Below, one piece after another: positions 7,665-15,705 of a DNA stretch of 64,000 nucleotides. Under the pieces are notes generated by a model that had not been told where the DNA came from, made no database searches, and saw only the letters and a list, made by a program, of their open reading frames with translations. Every line of letters starts with the position of its first letter. Within the stretch, counting starts at the first letter, position 1. A program made the translations under genes and the position numbers. Source of the DNA: Pseudomonas sp. GM41(2012). GTDB lineage: Bacteria > Pseudomonadota > Gammaproteobacteria > Pseudomonadales > Pseudomonadaceae. The DNA lies in the NCBI RefSeq assembly GCF_000282315.2, contig NZ_AKJN02000008.1, positions 950,929 through 1,014,928 of the forward strand. Reading direction: 5' to 3'.

Positions 7665-8681
7665 ATGGAAAACCTGGATGCGCTCGTCTCTCAAGCTCTA
7701 GAGGCTGTGCAAAGCGCTGAAGATATCAATGCCCTGGAGCAAATCCGGGTTCACTACCTTGGCAAAAAGGGTGAATTGACTCAGGTGATGAAGACCCTGG
7801 GGAATTTGCCGGCAGAAGAGCGTCCGCAAGTCGGCGCCCTGATCAACGTTGCCAAGGAGCGTGTCACAGAGGTTCTCAATGCGCGCAAGGCACTGTTTGA
7901 AGAGGCCGACCTGGCCGCCAAACTGTCCGCCGAGTCCATTGACGTGACCCTGCCTGGCCGTGGCCAGACCTCGGGTGGTCTGCATCCGGTTACTCGCACT
8001 CTGGAACGTATCGAACAGTTCTTCACTCACATCGGCTACGGCATTGCCGAAGGCCCTGAGGTCGAAGACGACTATCACAACTTCGAAGCACTCAACATCC
8101 CAGGCCATCACCCGGCCCGGTCGATGCATGACACCTTCTATTTCAATGCCAACATGTTGCTGCGCACCCATACCTCGCCGGTACAGGTCCGCACCATGGA
8201 ATCGAAACAGCCGCCGATCCGCATTGTCTGCCCAGGCCGTGTGTACCGTAGCGACTCCGATATCACCCACTCCCCGATGTTCCACCAGGTCGAAGGCCTG
8301 TTGGTCGACCGTGATATCAACTTTGCCGACCTGAAAGGCACCATCGAAGAGTTCCTGCGCGTGTTCTTCGAAAAAGAACTGGCCGTGCGTTTCCGCCCTT
8401 CGTACTTCCCGTTCACCGAGCCATCCGCCGAAGTCGACATGGAATGCGTGATGTGCAGCGGTAAAGGCTGCCGTGTCTGCAAGCAGACTGGCTGGCTGGA
8501 AGTCATGGGCTGCGGCATGGTTCACCCGAATGTGCTGCGCATGTCCGGGATCGACCCGGAAGAGTTTTCGGGCTTTGCCTTCGGCATGGGTGTTGAGCGT
8601 CTGGCCATGCTGCGTTACGGCGTGAACGACTTGCGTCTGTTCTTCGACAACGACTTGCGGTTCCTCGCGCAATTTCGCTAG
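7665..8681 (+). CDS. pheS: Phenylalanyl-tRNA synthetase alpha subunit
   Basis: Catalytic subunit of the (alpha-beta)2 class II PheRS. The 338-aa protein has the N-terminal coiled-coil tRNA-binding arm (residues ~1-90) followed by the catalytic core with GPEVEDDYHNFEALN, the motif 2 segment (CPGRVYRSDSDITHSPMF) and the C-terminal glycine-rich FGMGVERLAML. Its start lies 18 nt downstream of the 15-bp hairpin. It forms an operon with pheT, 26 nt apart. Confidence 0.99.
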   Translation: MENLDALVSQALEAVQSAEDINALEQIRVHYLGKKGELTQVMKTLGNLPAEERPQVGALINVAKERVTEVLNARKALFEEADLAAKLSAESIDVTLPGRGQTSGGLHPVTRTLERIEQFFTHIGYGIAEGPEVEDDYHNFEALNIPGHHPARSMHDTFYFNANMLLRTHTSPVQVRTMESKQPPIRIVCPGRVYRSDSDITHSPMFHQVEGLLVDRDINFADLKGTIEEFLRVFFEKELAVRFRPSYFPFTEPSAEVDMECVMCSGKGCRVCKQTGWLEVMGCGMVHPNVLRMSGIDPEEFSGFAFGMGVERLAMLRYGVNDLRLFFDNDLRFLAQFR

Positions 8682-8707
8682 TCGTAACGAATTCTTAGGA
8701 GAGCAGG

Positions 8708-11089
8708 ATGAAATTCAGTGAACAATGGCTGCGTGGCTGGGTAAGCCCGCAGGTAAGTCGTGACGAGCTGGTTGCTCGTCTGTCGATGGCCGGTCTTGAG
8801 GTCGATAGCGTTACGCCGGCCGCCGGCGAATTCACCGGTGTGGTGGTGGGCGAGGTGCTGAGCACCGAGCAACACCCGGACGCCGACAAGCTGCGCGTTT
8901 GCCAGGTCAGCAGTGGCTCGGAGACTTTCCAGGTCGTTTGCGGAGCGCCGAACGTGCGCCCGGGCCTGAAGATCCCGTTCGCCATGATCGGTGCTGAACT
9001 GCCAGGCGACTTCAAAATCAAGAAAGCCAAACTGCGGGGCGTTGAGTCCAACGGCATGCTGTGCTCGCAAGCCGAGCTGCAAGTCGGCGAAGGCAACGAT
9101 GGCCTGATGGAATTGCCGGCCGATGCGCCGGTCGGTCAGGACATTCGTGAATACCTGAGCCTGGACGACGCCAGCATCGAGGTCGACCTGACCCCGAACC
9201 GTGGCGACTGCCTGTCCCTGGCCGGTCTGGCTCGTGAAGTCGGCGCGCTCTACGCCGCCGAAGTCACCCGCCCGGTGGTTGCTGTCGTGCCAGCCGTGCA
9301 CGACGAAGTGCGTTCGATCGAAGTGCTGGCGCCAGCTGCTTGCCCGCGTTACCTGGGTCGTGTGATCCGTAACGTTGACTTGTCCAAGCCAACGCCGCTG
9401 TGGATGGTCGAGCGTCTGCGTCGTGGTGACGTGCGCAGCATCGACGCTGCCGTCGACATCACCAACTACGTGATGCTGGAGCTGGGTCAACCTCTGCATG
9501 CATTTGATCTCGCCGAAATCAATGGCGGCATCCGTGTGCGCATGGCTGAAGAAGGCGAGAAGTTGGTACTGCTCGACGGTCAGGAAGTCAGCCTGCGTAG
9601 CGATACGCTGGTGATTGCCGACCATACCCGCGCCTTGGCCATCGCCGGCGTCATGGGTGGCGAGCACAGCGGCGTCAACACCGCGACCACTCGCGATGTG
9701 TTCCTGGAAAGCGCCTTTTTCGATCAGATCGCTGTCGCTGGTAAGGCCCGTTCCTATGGCCTGCACACCGATGCCTCGCACCGCTACGAGCGTGGCGTGG
9801 ACTGGCAACTGGCCCGTGAAGCCATGGAGCGTGCCACTGGCCTGCTGCTGGACATCACTGGCGGCGAAGCTGGCCCGATCATCGAAACCGTCAGCGAGCA
9901 GCACCTGCCGTCGATTGCACCAGTTACTCTGCGTGCGCAACGCATTACTCAGATGCTGGGTATGGAAATGGATTCGGCCGAAGTCGAGCGATTGCTCAGC
10001 GGCTTGGGTCTGAAGATTTCTGCCGATGGGGCAGGGCAGTGGCGCGTTGAAGTGCCAAGCCATCGCTTCGACATCAGCCTGGAAGTCGATCTGATCGAAG
10101 AACTGGCTCGTCTGTATGGTTACAACCGTCTGCCGGTTCGCTACCCGCAAGCTCGTCTAGCGCCGCAGGCCAAAGCTGAAGCGCGTAGCGATCTGCCTGA
10201 GCTGCGCCGTCTGCTGGTGGCCCGCGGCTATCAGGAAGCGATCACCTACAGCTTCATCGATCCGAAACAGTTTGAGCTGTTTAATCCAGGTGTCGAACCG
10301 CTGTTGTTGGCCAACCCGATTTCGAACGACATGGCCGCCATGCGCTCGTCCTTGTGGCCGGGCCTGGTCAAGGCGCTCCAGCACAACCTGAACCGTCAAC
10401 AGGATCGCGTGCGTCTGTTCGAAAGCGGCCTGCGTTTCGTCGGTCAGCTGGAAGGCCTGAAGCAAGAGCCGATGCTGGCGGGTGTTGTTTGCGGTAGTCG
10501 TCTGCCGGAAGGCTGGGCACAAGGTCGCGATGTGGTGGACTTCTTCGACGTCAAAGCCGACGTGGAAGCGGTGCTGGGTTTCGCCGGTGCACTGGATTCG
10601 TTCACTTTCGTACCGGGCAAACACCCTGCGTTGCACCCGGGTCAAACCGCGCGCATCGAACGTGAAGGTCGCTTGGTCGGTTTCGTCGGCGCTATTCACC
10701 CTGAATTGTCGAAAACCCTCGGTCTTGACCGTCCTGTCTTCGTCTTCGAACTGGTTCTGGCGGAAGTGGCATTGGGTAAAATGCCTAAATTCCAGGAGTT
10801 ATCGCGCTTTCCTGAAGTCCGTCGTGATCTTGCACTGATCGCCGAAAAAGACGTCGCAGCCAGTGCTGTACTGGACGTAATCCGTGAAAATGCAGGCGAA
10901 TGGCTGACAGACCTAAGGCTATTTGACGTGTATCAGGGTAAAGGCATTGATCCTGATAGAAAAAGCCTTGCAGTCGGCTTGACCTGGCAGCATCCATCGC
11001 GCACTCTTAATGACGATGAGGTGAATACCACGACGCAAAACATCCTCACCTCGCTCGAACAAAGGTTGAACGCCACGTTAAGGAAGTGA
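8708..11089 (+). CDS. pheT: Phenylalanyl-tRNA synthetase beta subunit
   Basis: A 793-aa beta subunit carrying an N-terminal EMAP-II-like tRNA-binding domain (residues ~40-150), B3/B4 editing domain, B5, a catalytically inactive synthetase-like core and a C-terminal ferredoxin-fold anticodon-binding domain (from ~700, FPEVRRDLALI). The length is typical. The ihfA ATG follows 3 nt after the stop, matching the pheST-ihfA arrangement of gammaproteobacteria. Confidence 0.99.
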   Translation: MKFSEQWLRGWVSPQVSRDELVARLSMAGLEVDSVTPAAGEFTGVVVGEVLSTEQHPDADKLRVCQVSSGSETFQVVCGAPNVRPGLKIPFAMIGAELPGDFKIKKAKLRGVESNGMLCSQAELQVGEGNDGLMELPADAPVGQDIREYLSLDDASIEVDLTPNRGDCLSLAGLAREVGALYAAEVTRPVVAVVPAVHDEVRSIEVLAPAACPRYLGRVIRNVDLSKPTPLWMVERLRRGDVRSIDAAVDITNYVMLELGQPLHAFDLAEINGGIRVRMAEEGEKLVLLDGQEVSLRSDTLVIADHTRALAIAGVMGGEHSGVNTATTRDVFLESAFFDQIAVAGKARSYGLHTDASHRYERGVDWQLAREAMERATGLLLDITGGEAGPIIETVSEQHLPSIAPVTLRAQRITQMLGMEMDSAEVERLLSGLGLKISADGAGQWRVEVPSHRFDISLEVDLIEELARLYGYNRLPVRYPQARLAPQAKAEARSDLPELRRLLVARGYQEAITYSFIDPKQFELFNPGVEPLLLANPISNDMAAMRSSLWPGLVKALQHNLNRQQDRVRLFESGLRFVGQLEGLKQEPMLAGVVCGSRLPEGWAQGRDVVDFFDVKADVEAVLGFAGALDSFTFVPGKHPALHPGQTARIEREGRLVGFVGAIHPELSKTLGLDRPVFVFELVLAEVALGKMPKFQELSRFPEVRRDLALIAEKDVAASAVLDVIRENAGEWLTDLRLFDVYQGKGIDPDRKSLAVGLTWQHPSRTLNDDEVNTTTQNILTSLEQRLNATLRK

Positions 11090-11092
11090 CGT

Positions 11093-11395
11093 ATGGGGGC
11101 TCTGACGAAAGCTGAGATGGCGGAACGTCTGTATGAAGAGCTGGGCCTGAATAAACGGGAAGCCAAGGAATTGGTCGAACTGTTTTTTGAAGAAATCAGG
11201 CACGCTCTTGAAGACAACGAACAAGTCAAATTGTCCGGTTTCGGCAATTTCGACCTTCGGGACAAACGCCAGCGGCCTGGCCGCAATCCGAAAACGGGTG
11301 AAGAAATCCCGATCACGGCTCGCCGTGTGGTCACCTTTCGTCCAGGGCAGAAGTTGAAGGCCCGAGTTGAGGCTTATGCTGGAACCAAGTCATAA
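11093..11395 (+). CDS. ihfA: Integration host factor alpha subunit
   Basis: A 100-aa DNA-bending protein that pairs with IhfB. It shows the HU/IHF signature around GFGNFDLRDKRQRPGRNPKTG, with the intercalating Pro in the RPGRNP arm. It is nearly identical to the P. aeruginosa protein as known. IHF often assists tyrosine integrases, and an island is integrated in the tRNA 430 bp downstream. The 3' end overlaps the next gene by 20 bp. Confidence 0.98.
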   Translation: MGALTKAEMAERLYEELGLNKREAKELVELFFEEIRHALEDNEQVKLSGFGNFDLRDKRQRPGRNPKTGEEIPITARRVVTFRPGQKLKARVEAYAGTKS

Positions 11396-11732
11396 CGACG
11401 AACTTCCCGTCATCCCAGGCAAACGCTACTTCACCATTGGTGAAGTCAGCGAGCTGTGTGCGGTAAAACCACACGTGCTGCGCTACTGGGAGCAGGAATT
11501 TCCTCAACTCAACCCCGTCAAACGCCGCGGAAACCGCCGGTATTATCAGCGACAAGACGTGCTGATGATCCGGCAGATCCGCGCGCTTCTTTACGATCAG
11601 GGGTTCACCATCGGCGGCGCACGCTTGCGTTTGTCCGGCGATGAAGCCAAAGACGACACGACCCAATACAAGCAAATGATCCGCCAGATGATCGCCGAGC
11701 TGGAGGATGTTCTGGTGGTACTCAAGAAATAA
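11376..11732 (+). CDS. MerR-family transcriptional regulator
   Basis: A 118-aa protein with an N-terminal MerR winged helix (YFTIGEVSELCAVKPHVLRY, then WEQEFPQL) and a C-terminal coiled coil without effector Cys residues. The ATG at 11376 gives the form conserved in Pseudomonas next to ihfA; the TTG at 11367 is not needed. It overlaps ihfA by 20 bp and is the last gene before tRNA-Pro. Its ligand and targets are unknown. Confidence 0.93.
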   Translation: MLEPSHNDELPVIPGKRYFTIGEVSELCAVKPHVLRYWEQEFPQLNPVKRRGNRRYYQRQDVLMIRQIRALLYDQGFTIGGARLRLSGDEAKDDTTQYKQMIRQMIAELEDVLVVLKK

Positions 11733-11821
11733 ATTCCTGCTTTTAAATACTTCCAGTTTTCAAAAGCTTGCGATATATTCTTGAGCGTTCTTCGAGAAGA
11801 GGAACAGGTTTAACGCCTAGT

Positions 11822-11898
11822 CGGGGCGTAGCGCAGTCCGGTAGCGCACTAGCATGGGGTGCTAGGGGTCGAGTGTTCGAATCACTCCGTCCCGACCA
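11822..11898 (+). tRNA. tRNA-Pro(GGG)
   Basis: A 77-nt cloverleaf with acceptor CGGGGCG/CGTCCCG, anticodon stem CTAGC/GCTAG, seven-base loop ATGGGGT with anticodon GGG, T-loop GTTCGAATC, and an encoded CCA. The 3' 45 nt form part of the island attachment repeat. A possible promoter is TTCCAG (11751) with a 17-bp spacer to TATATT (11774). Confidence 0.97.
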
Positions 11899-11902
11899 TA
11901 TT
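11854..11902 (+). repeat. attL: left 49-bp attachment repeat
   Basis: Identical to 34906-34954. It begins in the tRNA-Pro anticodon loop (ATGGGGTGC) and ends four bases past CCA. The left copy completes a functional tRNA. Confidence 0.95.
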
Positions 11903-11906
11903 ATTC

Positions 11907-11947
11907 AAGGGGTTGCGAGATTTTATCTCGCGACCCCTTTTTATTTT
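11907..11947 (+). terminator. Terminator after tRNA-Pro, island-borne
   Basis: A 12-bp stem (GGGGTTGCGAGA / TCTCGCGACCCC, one G-T pair) with loop TTTTA and a following T-run. It lies inside the island, so insertion replaced the original tRNA terminator, which is probably the one now at 34977-35003. Confidence 0.88.
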
Positions 11948-11954
11948 TAGGCGT

Positions 11955-11988
11955 TTTTACCCCTACAAAAACTCTGGCTCTTGGTGGA
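11955..11988 (+). repeat. Left copy of 34-bp imperfect repeat (candidate integrase arm site)
   Basis: Matches 34764-34797 at 29 of 34 positions in the same orientation, sharing the core ACCCC.ACAAAAAC and GGCTCTTG. It lies 52 bp inside attL. Its mate lies 108 bp inside attR, in the integrase leader. Confidence 0.6.
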
Positions 11989-12098
11989 ATCCTCACCTCT
12001 TGGGGAGGAGATGGGCGCAAGATTTCGGTGTGCCAATGCCCCCCAGGACGTTTGGTGATGGAGGGCAGAGATGGACCTAGTTGGCGGCTCATCAGGCA

Positions 12099-12921
12099 GT
12101 CGGAGGGAATCTGGTGGTGGAAGCCAGTCGCAACGCCGCCATGTTGGCCAACGTGCTCGACGGACTGGAGCAAGCCAACTCTATGTTGCGGCGCGTGGTC
12201 ATCTATTAGGGCTTCAAAATTTACGGCTCCCACCTTGGGGCGAGGTTCGCACGCCTGCACGGGAGAGAGATGCGGGGTATACGCCACCGAACCTGTACGT
12301 CGCTCAGGAATCCCAACTGAGAAAGCGTGCCGAGCATAGCCGTTGGGATTATGTGGCGTTGCATCCTGATCTCATGGTCGGGGATATCTACGGCAACCCG
12401 ATGAATATTGCGATGGTCATCAGTGTCTTCGCCGAGCTGTCCCATGCGCTAAGTATCCCGATGCGATTCCCCGGCACCGATTAGGCCTACGGCCAGCTAC
12501 TGCAATTCACGGGCACCGGTTTGCAGGCATGAGCCAGGGCTGCGCTCAGCGAGTTCGTGGCGAGGCTTTCGACGTGGTCAGCGGCGACATTTACCTTTGG
12601 GAGCGTATGTGGCAAGACACCGCCAAATATTTAGGGATGGAAACAGCGTCGCCGGTTCCGTTGACGCTTGCACGCCACATGCACGAAAAGGGCGAATTGT
12701 GGCGAGAGATCGCCGAGCGCCACAATTTGATCCAGCCTGATCTGGGTAAGCTGGTCGGCTGGGGGGATTCAATCTTCCATACCGAAACGGTCATCATCTC
12801 AGATACAAATAAAATCTACCGATTCGGATTTACGGAAAGGGCCGATTCTAAAGCTTCGTTGTTCAGGGCGCTGGATAGCTTGAACAAGCAACGAGTGCGT
12901 AACACGAAGATGTACGGATAA
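12099..12921 (+). pseudogene. Decayed SDR-family oxidoreductase (PRISE-like)
   Basis: Pieces of one protein can be read in order across frames: RNAAMLANVLDGLEQA, then after an in-frame TAG (12207-12209) GFKIYGSHLG, then in another frame PPNLYVAQESQLRKRA, WDYVALHPDLMVGDIYGNP and NIAMVISVFAELSHA, a TAG at 12482-12484, and in the original frame from ~12550 AFDVVSGDIYLWERMW through LVGWGDSIFHTE to the natural end at 12921. The order matches atypical SDR enzymes related to progesterone 5-beta-reductase. The N-terminal ~95 residues with the NADP-binding motif are missing. With stops, a frameshift and a missing start, it is not functional. Confidence 0.82.
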
Positions 12922-12923
12922 CG

Positions 12924-13208
12924 TTAAAGCCGTGCGTTGATCCATTCCCACACACTCTTGCTAAGCCAACCTTGGTGCTCACCTTCGTTGATCTTAGTGA
13001 CAAAAATACGATCATTGACGTCGAGTTTAAGTCTTAGGTCATCAGAAACTTGAGTCGCAGTGGCGGCGCTGTTAAGCCATCTAACAGACTCCAATCCTGG
13101 ATCGCTGACATTCTGATAGCGATCCAAATGTTGTATGAAGGCTTGCCGAGCTTGGGCGTAATTCCCACGCTCTTTATTGAGGTTCCATGTCACCATAAAA
13201 ACAGCCAT
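12924..13208 (-). CDS. SinR-family (Cas2-like fold) small protein
   Basis: A 94-aa protein. The start MAVFMVTWNLN and the end FVTKINEGEHQGWLSKSVWEWINARL resemble small proteins annotated as SinR family, which are predicted to have a ferredoxin-like fold related to Cas2 and VapD. The active-site status is unclear: the usual Asp of the first strand (YDL) is Asn here (WNL). The ATG has AAGGAG upstream. No cas genes or CRISPR repeats occur nearby, so a role in CRISPR adaptation is not supported. It converges on the SDR pseudogene. Confidence 0.68.
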   Translation of the reverse strand: MAVFMVTWNLNKERGNYAQARQAFIQHLDRYQNVSDPGLESVRWLNSAATATQVSDDLRLKLDVNDRIFVTKINEGEHQGWLSKSVWEWINARL

Positions 13209-13766
13209 TGACTACTCCTTGTTGAGCCGTGATGGGCTTCACAGAGATTAAGCGAAGGCAAAACGAGAGTCTACATGTCAGGCAGTTCCAGCCATTACGG
13301 TATTTTTCACGGCTATAAAATCCTCTCAAATACGCTGCGCACGCTTGCGTTAGCCTAGGCGTGAAGAGTTCTCTCCTTACTCAAGGGCGGACGAACTCAG
13401 CGCTCCGAGGAGAATGCCCGCTTCCTAACCCGCCCAATCAGCATGTTTCCTATGAGCTTCGAGGCCGTTGGGCTTCTGCCGGATACCACTGTGGGCTTTT
13501 CCTCCTCGTTAATCGATCCATCTGCTCATTGCCTACCATATGACCGAGCAGATCGAGTCCGTGCATGCTCGGACTGCATCGCCACGCTATCCAGCGTTTG
13601 AGACTGCAAGATGTGTTTGCCAGCCGCTTGTTCACCGGAGTGTCTCTCCAGAAACCCTTTTCGATCGATTGGTTTTTGGGCGAACATCGGTTGACACTTT
13701 TGTGGAAATGCATAAAAATTCAGTTGACAGATTTTTCGATATGCATAGTTTTTGAGGGTCCGCCTG
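13209..13766. promoter_or_regulatory. 558-bp intergenic region with promoter-like elements
   Basis: No gene is supported; the short ORFs here lack protein character. At the right end, TTGACA (13691-13696) with a 16-bp spacer to TAAAAA (13713-13718), and a second TTGACA at 13724, could drive the following two-gene unit. The second -35 lies between two copies of ATGCAT (13708-13713 and 13741-13746 or adjacent), giving a loose dyad where the XRE-type regulator might bind. Confidence 0.45.
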
Positions 13767-14384
13767 ATGCTTGAGACTCAACACCCCAGCTATTTCGAAC
13801 CAAGACTGCAGCCTGAATACTTGGACAGGTTTTGTCAGGAAGTATCTTCCGTCGCTTACGGTGCGTTGGAAGATTCCACTACCCAATACGACACCGCATA
13901 CACGCGCGGCACGCTGCTGTTCGGTCGACTGCAGGGGCTTTCCCAAGTCTTAGGTAAAGACAAGTCGTTGCCTTGGCTGGAGTTGAGAAATGCGACCCTG
14001 GACTTCACGGTAAGCGTAAACGGCGTTCTTTTTCAGGTGGTCACGGACAATCCTCAAGACATCAGGAAAACTCACCGCATTAAGGCCAATCCGCTGGAGC
14101 AACACCAACTGAGTTTGTTCGAGGTGTCTCCAGAGGTTTGCACTTGGCGGGTTTATCTGTCGAGCAACCAGGACCCTGAATTCCCTAAAATCGAAACGGC
14201 GATTGTCGGTTTTGACGCCAATCTGAATGTCGTTTGCCTTTGGAAGCATGAGCAGAGATCAGGTGTGTCTGTTCGAGCCATGGAGCAGCATCCTCAGGTC
14301 GATGTAACTGAAGCTCAACCGCGTCGTAAAAAGAAAGACGCAGATACGGATACTGCAAATGATGTTGGCCCGATAGATGGATGA
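13767..14384 (+). CDS. Unknown protein paired with an XRE/ImmA-type regulator
   Basis: A 205-aa protein of a family I do not recognise. The first ~170 residues look like a globular alpha/beta domain (LPWLELRNATLDFTVSVNG, WRVYLSSNQ), and the tail is a low-complexity charged segment with a RRKKKD cluster and Asp/Thr repeats. The ATG at 13767 has GAGGG at 13754-13758; a TTG at 13752 is possible. It overlaps the next gene by 8 nt, so the two form one translational unit. By analogy with other XRE/ImmA pairs it could be the protein that the metallopeptidase controls, but nothing in its sequence shows this. Confidence 0.75.
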   Translation: MLETQHPSYFEPRLQPEYLDRFCQEVSSVAYGALEDSTTQYDTAYTRGTLLFGRLQGLSQVLGKDKSLPWLELRNATLDFTVSVNGVLFQVVTDNPQDIRKTHRIKANPLEQHQLSLFEVSPEVCTWRVYLSSNQDPEFPKIETAIVGFDANLNVVCLWKHEQRSGVSVRAMEQHPQVDVTEAQPRRKKKDADTDTANDVGPIDG

Positions 14385-15477
14385 AAGAACGCAACAGCTC
14401 ACATTTGGCGAAGAGTTTTCTCCCGAGAAACTCCGGTTGGCCAGATGCGCCGCAGGCCTTTCGCTTGCGGAGTTGGGTGAGCTGCTAGGGGTTAGCCGGC
14501 AGTACGCGCACAAGCTCGAAATCAACACTATTCCTAACAGGGCGCAGATCGAAGTGCTCAGTAAGGCGTTAGGCGTTACCGAGGGATTTTTATCGAGCCC
14601 TCGGCGTGGCTCTGTGGAGCTTGAGCAATGCCATTTTCGAAGTCTTCGCTCGTCTACGCAAACAGTGAAGAAGAGCATCGCCTCTCAAGTTGAGTTGTTT
14701 GAGCTGTTCCTTGACGGACTGGAAAAGGAAATCGATTTTCCCGCAGTGAAGTTCTCCACCTTTGACGAGACGCTCCTGAACCACGACTCGATGGAGGTCG
14801 CCGCTGAGCGATTTCGACGTGAGCAGTCGATTGGTATAGGCCCAATCGCGAATATGACCCGTTTGGTGGAAAGTGTTGGTGTTTTGGTTGTAAACCTCGC
14901 GGATGCTGATGACCGAGTCGATGCATTCTCGTTGTACAACAAGCGACCTCTGATCGTGCGCAACATCGCGAAGGAGAACCCATGTCGTCAACGCTTCGAC
15001 ATTGCTCATGAACTGGGTCACCTAGTCATGCACCAGGGGGTCGAGACGGGATGTCGCACCACTGAAGATCAGGCCAACCAGTTTGCGAGCGCCTTGTTGA
15101 TGCCTCGTGCGAGCTTTGCAGGAGAGTTTCCTCCCATGCGGGGGCAGTACCTCAATTGGTCTGCACTCCGGGAGCTCAAGCTGCGTTGGAAAGTGAGTTT
15201 CAAAGCGCTCATTTACCGTGCGCAGACACTGAATCTGATCACCCAGGATCAGGCACGGTCGGGATTCACCTATCTCAATCGCAACGGATTCACTCGGCGA
15301 GAGGAGCTGGACGAACAGATTGAGATGGAATCTCCCAGCCTTGTTCAGAAGGCTATCGAGCTTCTGGATCATGCAACTTGGCGCGGTATCTTGAAGGATT
15401 CAGGACTTACAGATGCGCTTGTCACCGATCGCTTCATGCTCAGGGTGCCTGTGGCTCCGTTGTCTCTCGTCAAGTGA
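14377..15477 (+). CDS. XRE-family regulator with ImmA/IrrE metallopeptidase domain
   Basis: A 366-aa protein. The N-terminal ~70 residues form an XRE/Cro helix-turn-helix (GLSLAELGELLGVSRQYAHK). The central domain is an ImmA/IrrE zinc peptidase with HELGHLVMH as the HExxH site, followed by a Glu-rich ANQFASALLMPR helix that supplies the third ligand region. Proteins of this type cleave or de-repress partner repressors in phages, ICEs and stress systems. The start ATGG at 14377 overlaps the upstream stop. Probably autoregulated through the upstream dyad. Confidence 0.9.
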   Translation: MDERTQQLTFGEEFSPEKLRLARCAAGLSLAELGELLGVSRQYAHKLEINTIPNRAQIEVLSKALGVTEGFLSSPRRGSVELEQCHFRSLRSSTQTVKKSIASQVELFELFLDGLEKEIDFPAVKFSTFDETLLNHDSMEVAAERFRREQSIGIGPIANMTRLVESVGVLVVNLADADDRVDAFSLYNKRPLIVRNIAKENPCRQRFDIAHELGHLVMHQGVETGCRTTEDQANQFASALLMPRASFAGEFPPMRGQYLNWSALRELKLRWKVSFKALIYRAQTLNLITQDQARSGFTYLNRNGFTRREELDEQIEMESPSLVQKAIELLDHATWRGILKDSGLTDALVTDRFMLRVPVAPLSLVK

Positions 15478-15705
15478 AGGCCTGATTCAATTGGGTGAAT
15501 CGCCCCGAATACTTTAGCTACATGAACCCCGTCGGCAGGTATCCCTTGCTTATGTAGCGAGCCTGATTGAGTCGATGTGGATCTCAGGGAATGGGCGCGG
15601 ATAAGTCGGGCGCAGCCCCGAGGAGTGAAGGTTATTTGAAGTCGTCTTGACGGGCGAAATGGCGGGTGTCAATTTGGCATCAAACTGCTGAGTCATGGAG
15701 GACGT

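Noticed and set aside
8678..10150. 490-codon ORF opposite pheT
   Set aside because: Shadow of pheT with His/Gln-rich low-complexity composition typical of antisense frames in GC-rich genes.
13361..13755. Small ORFs in the 13209-13766 gap
   Set aside because: No ribosome binding sites, unusual composition and mutual overlap on both strands; treated as intergenic.
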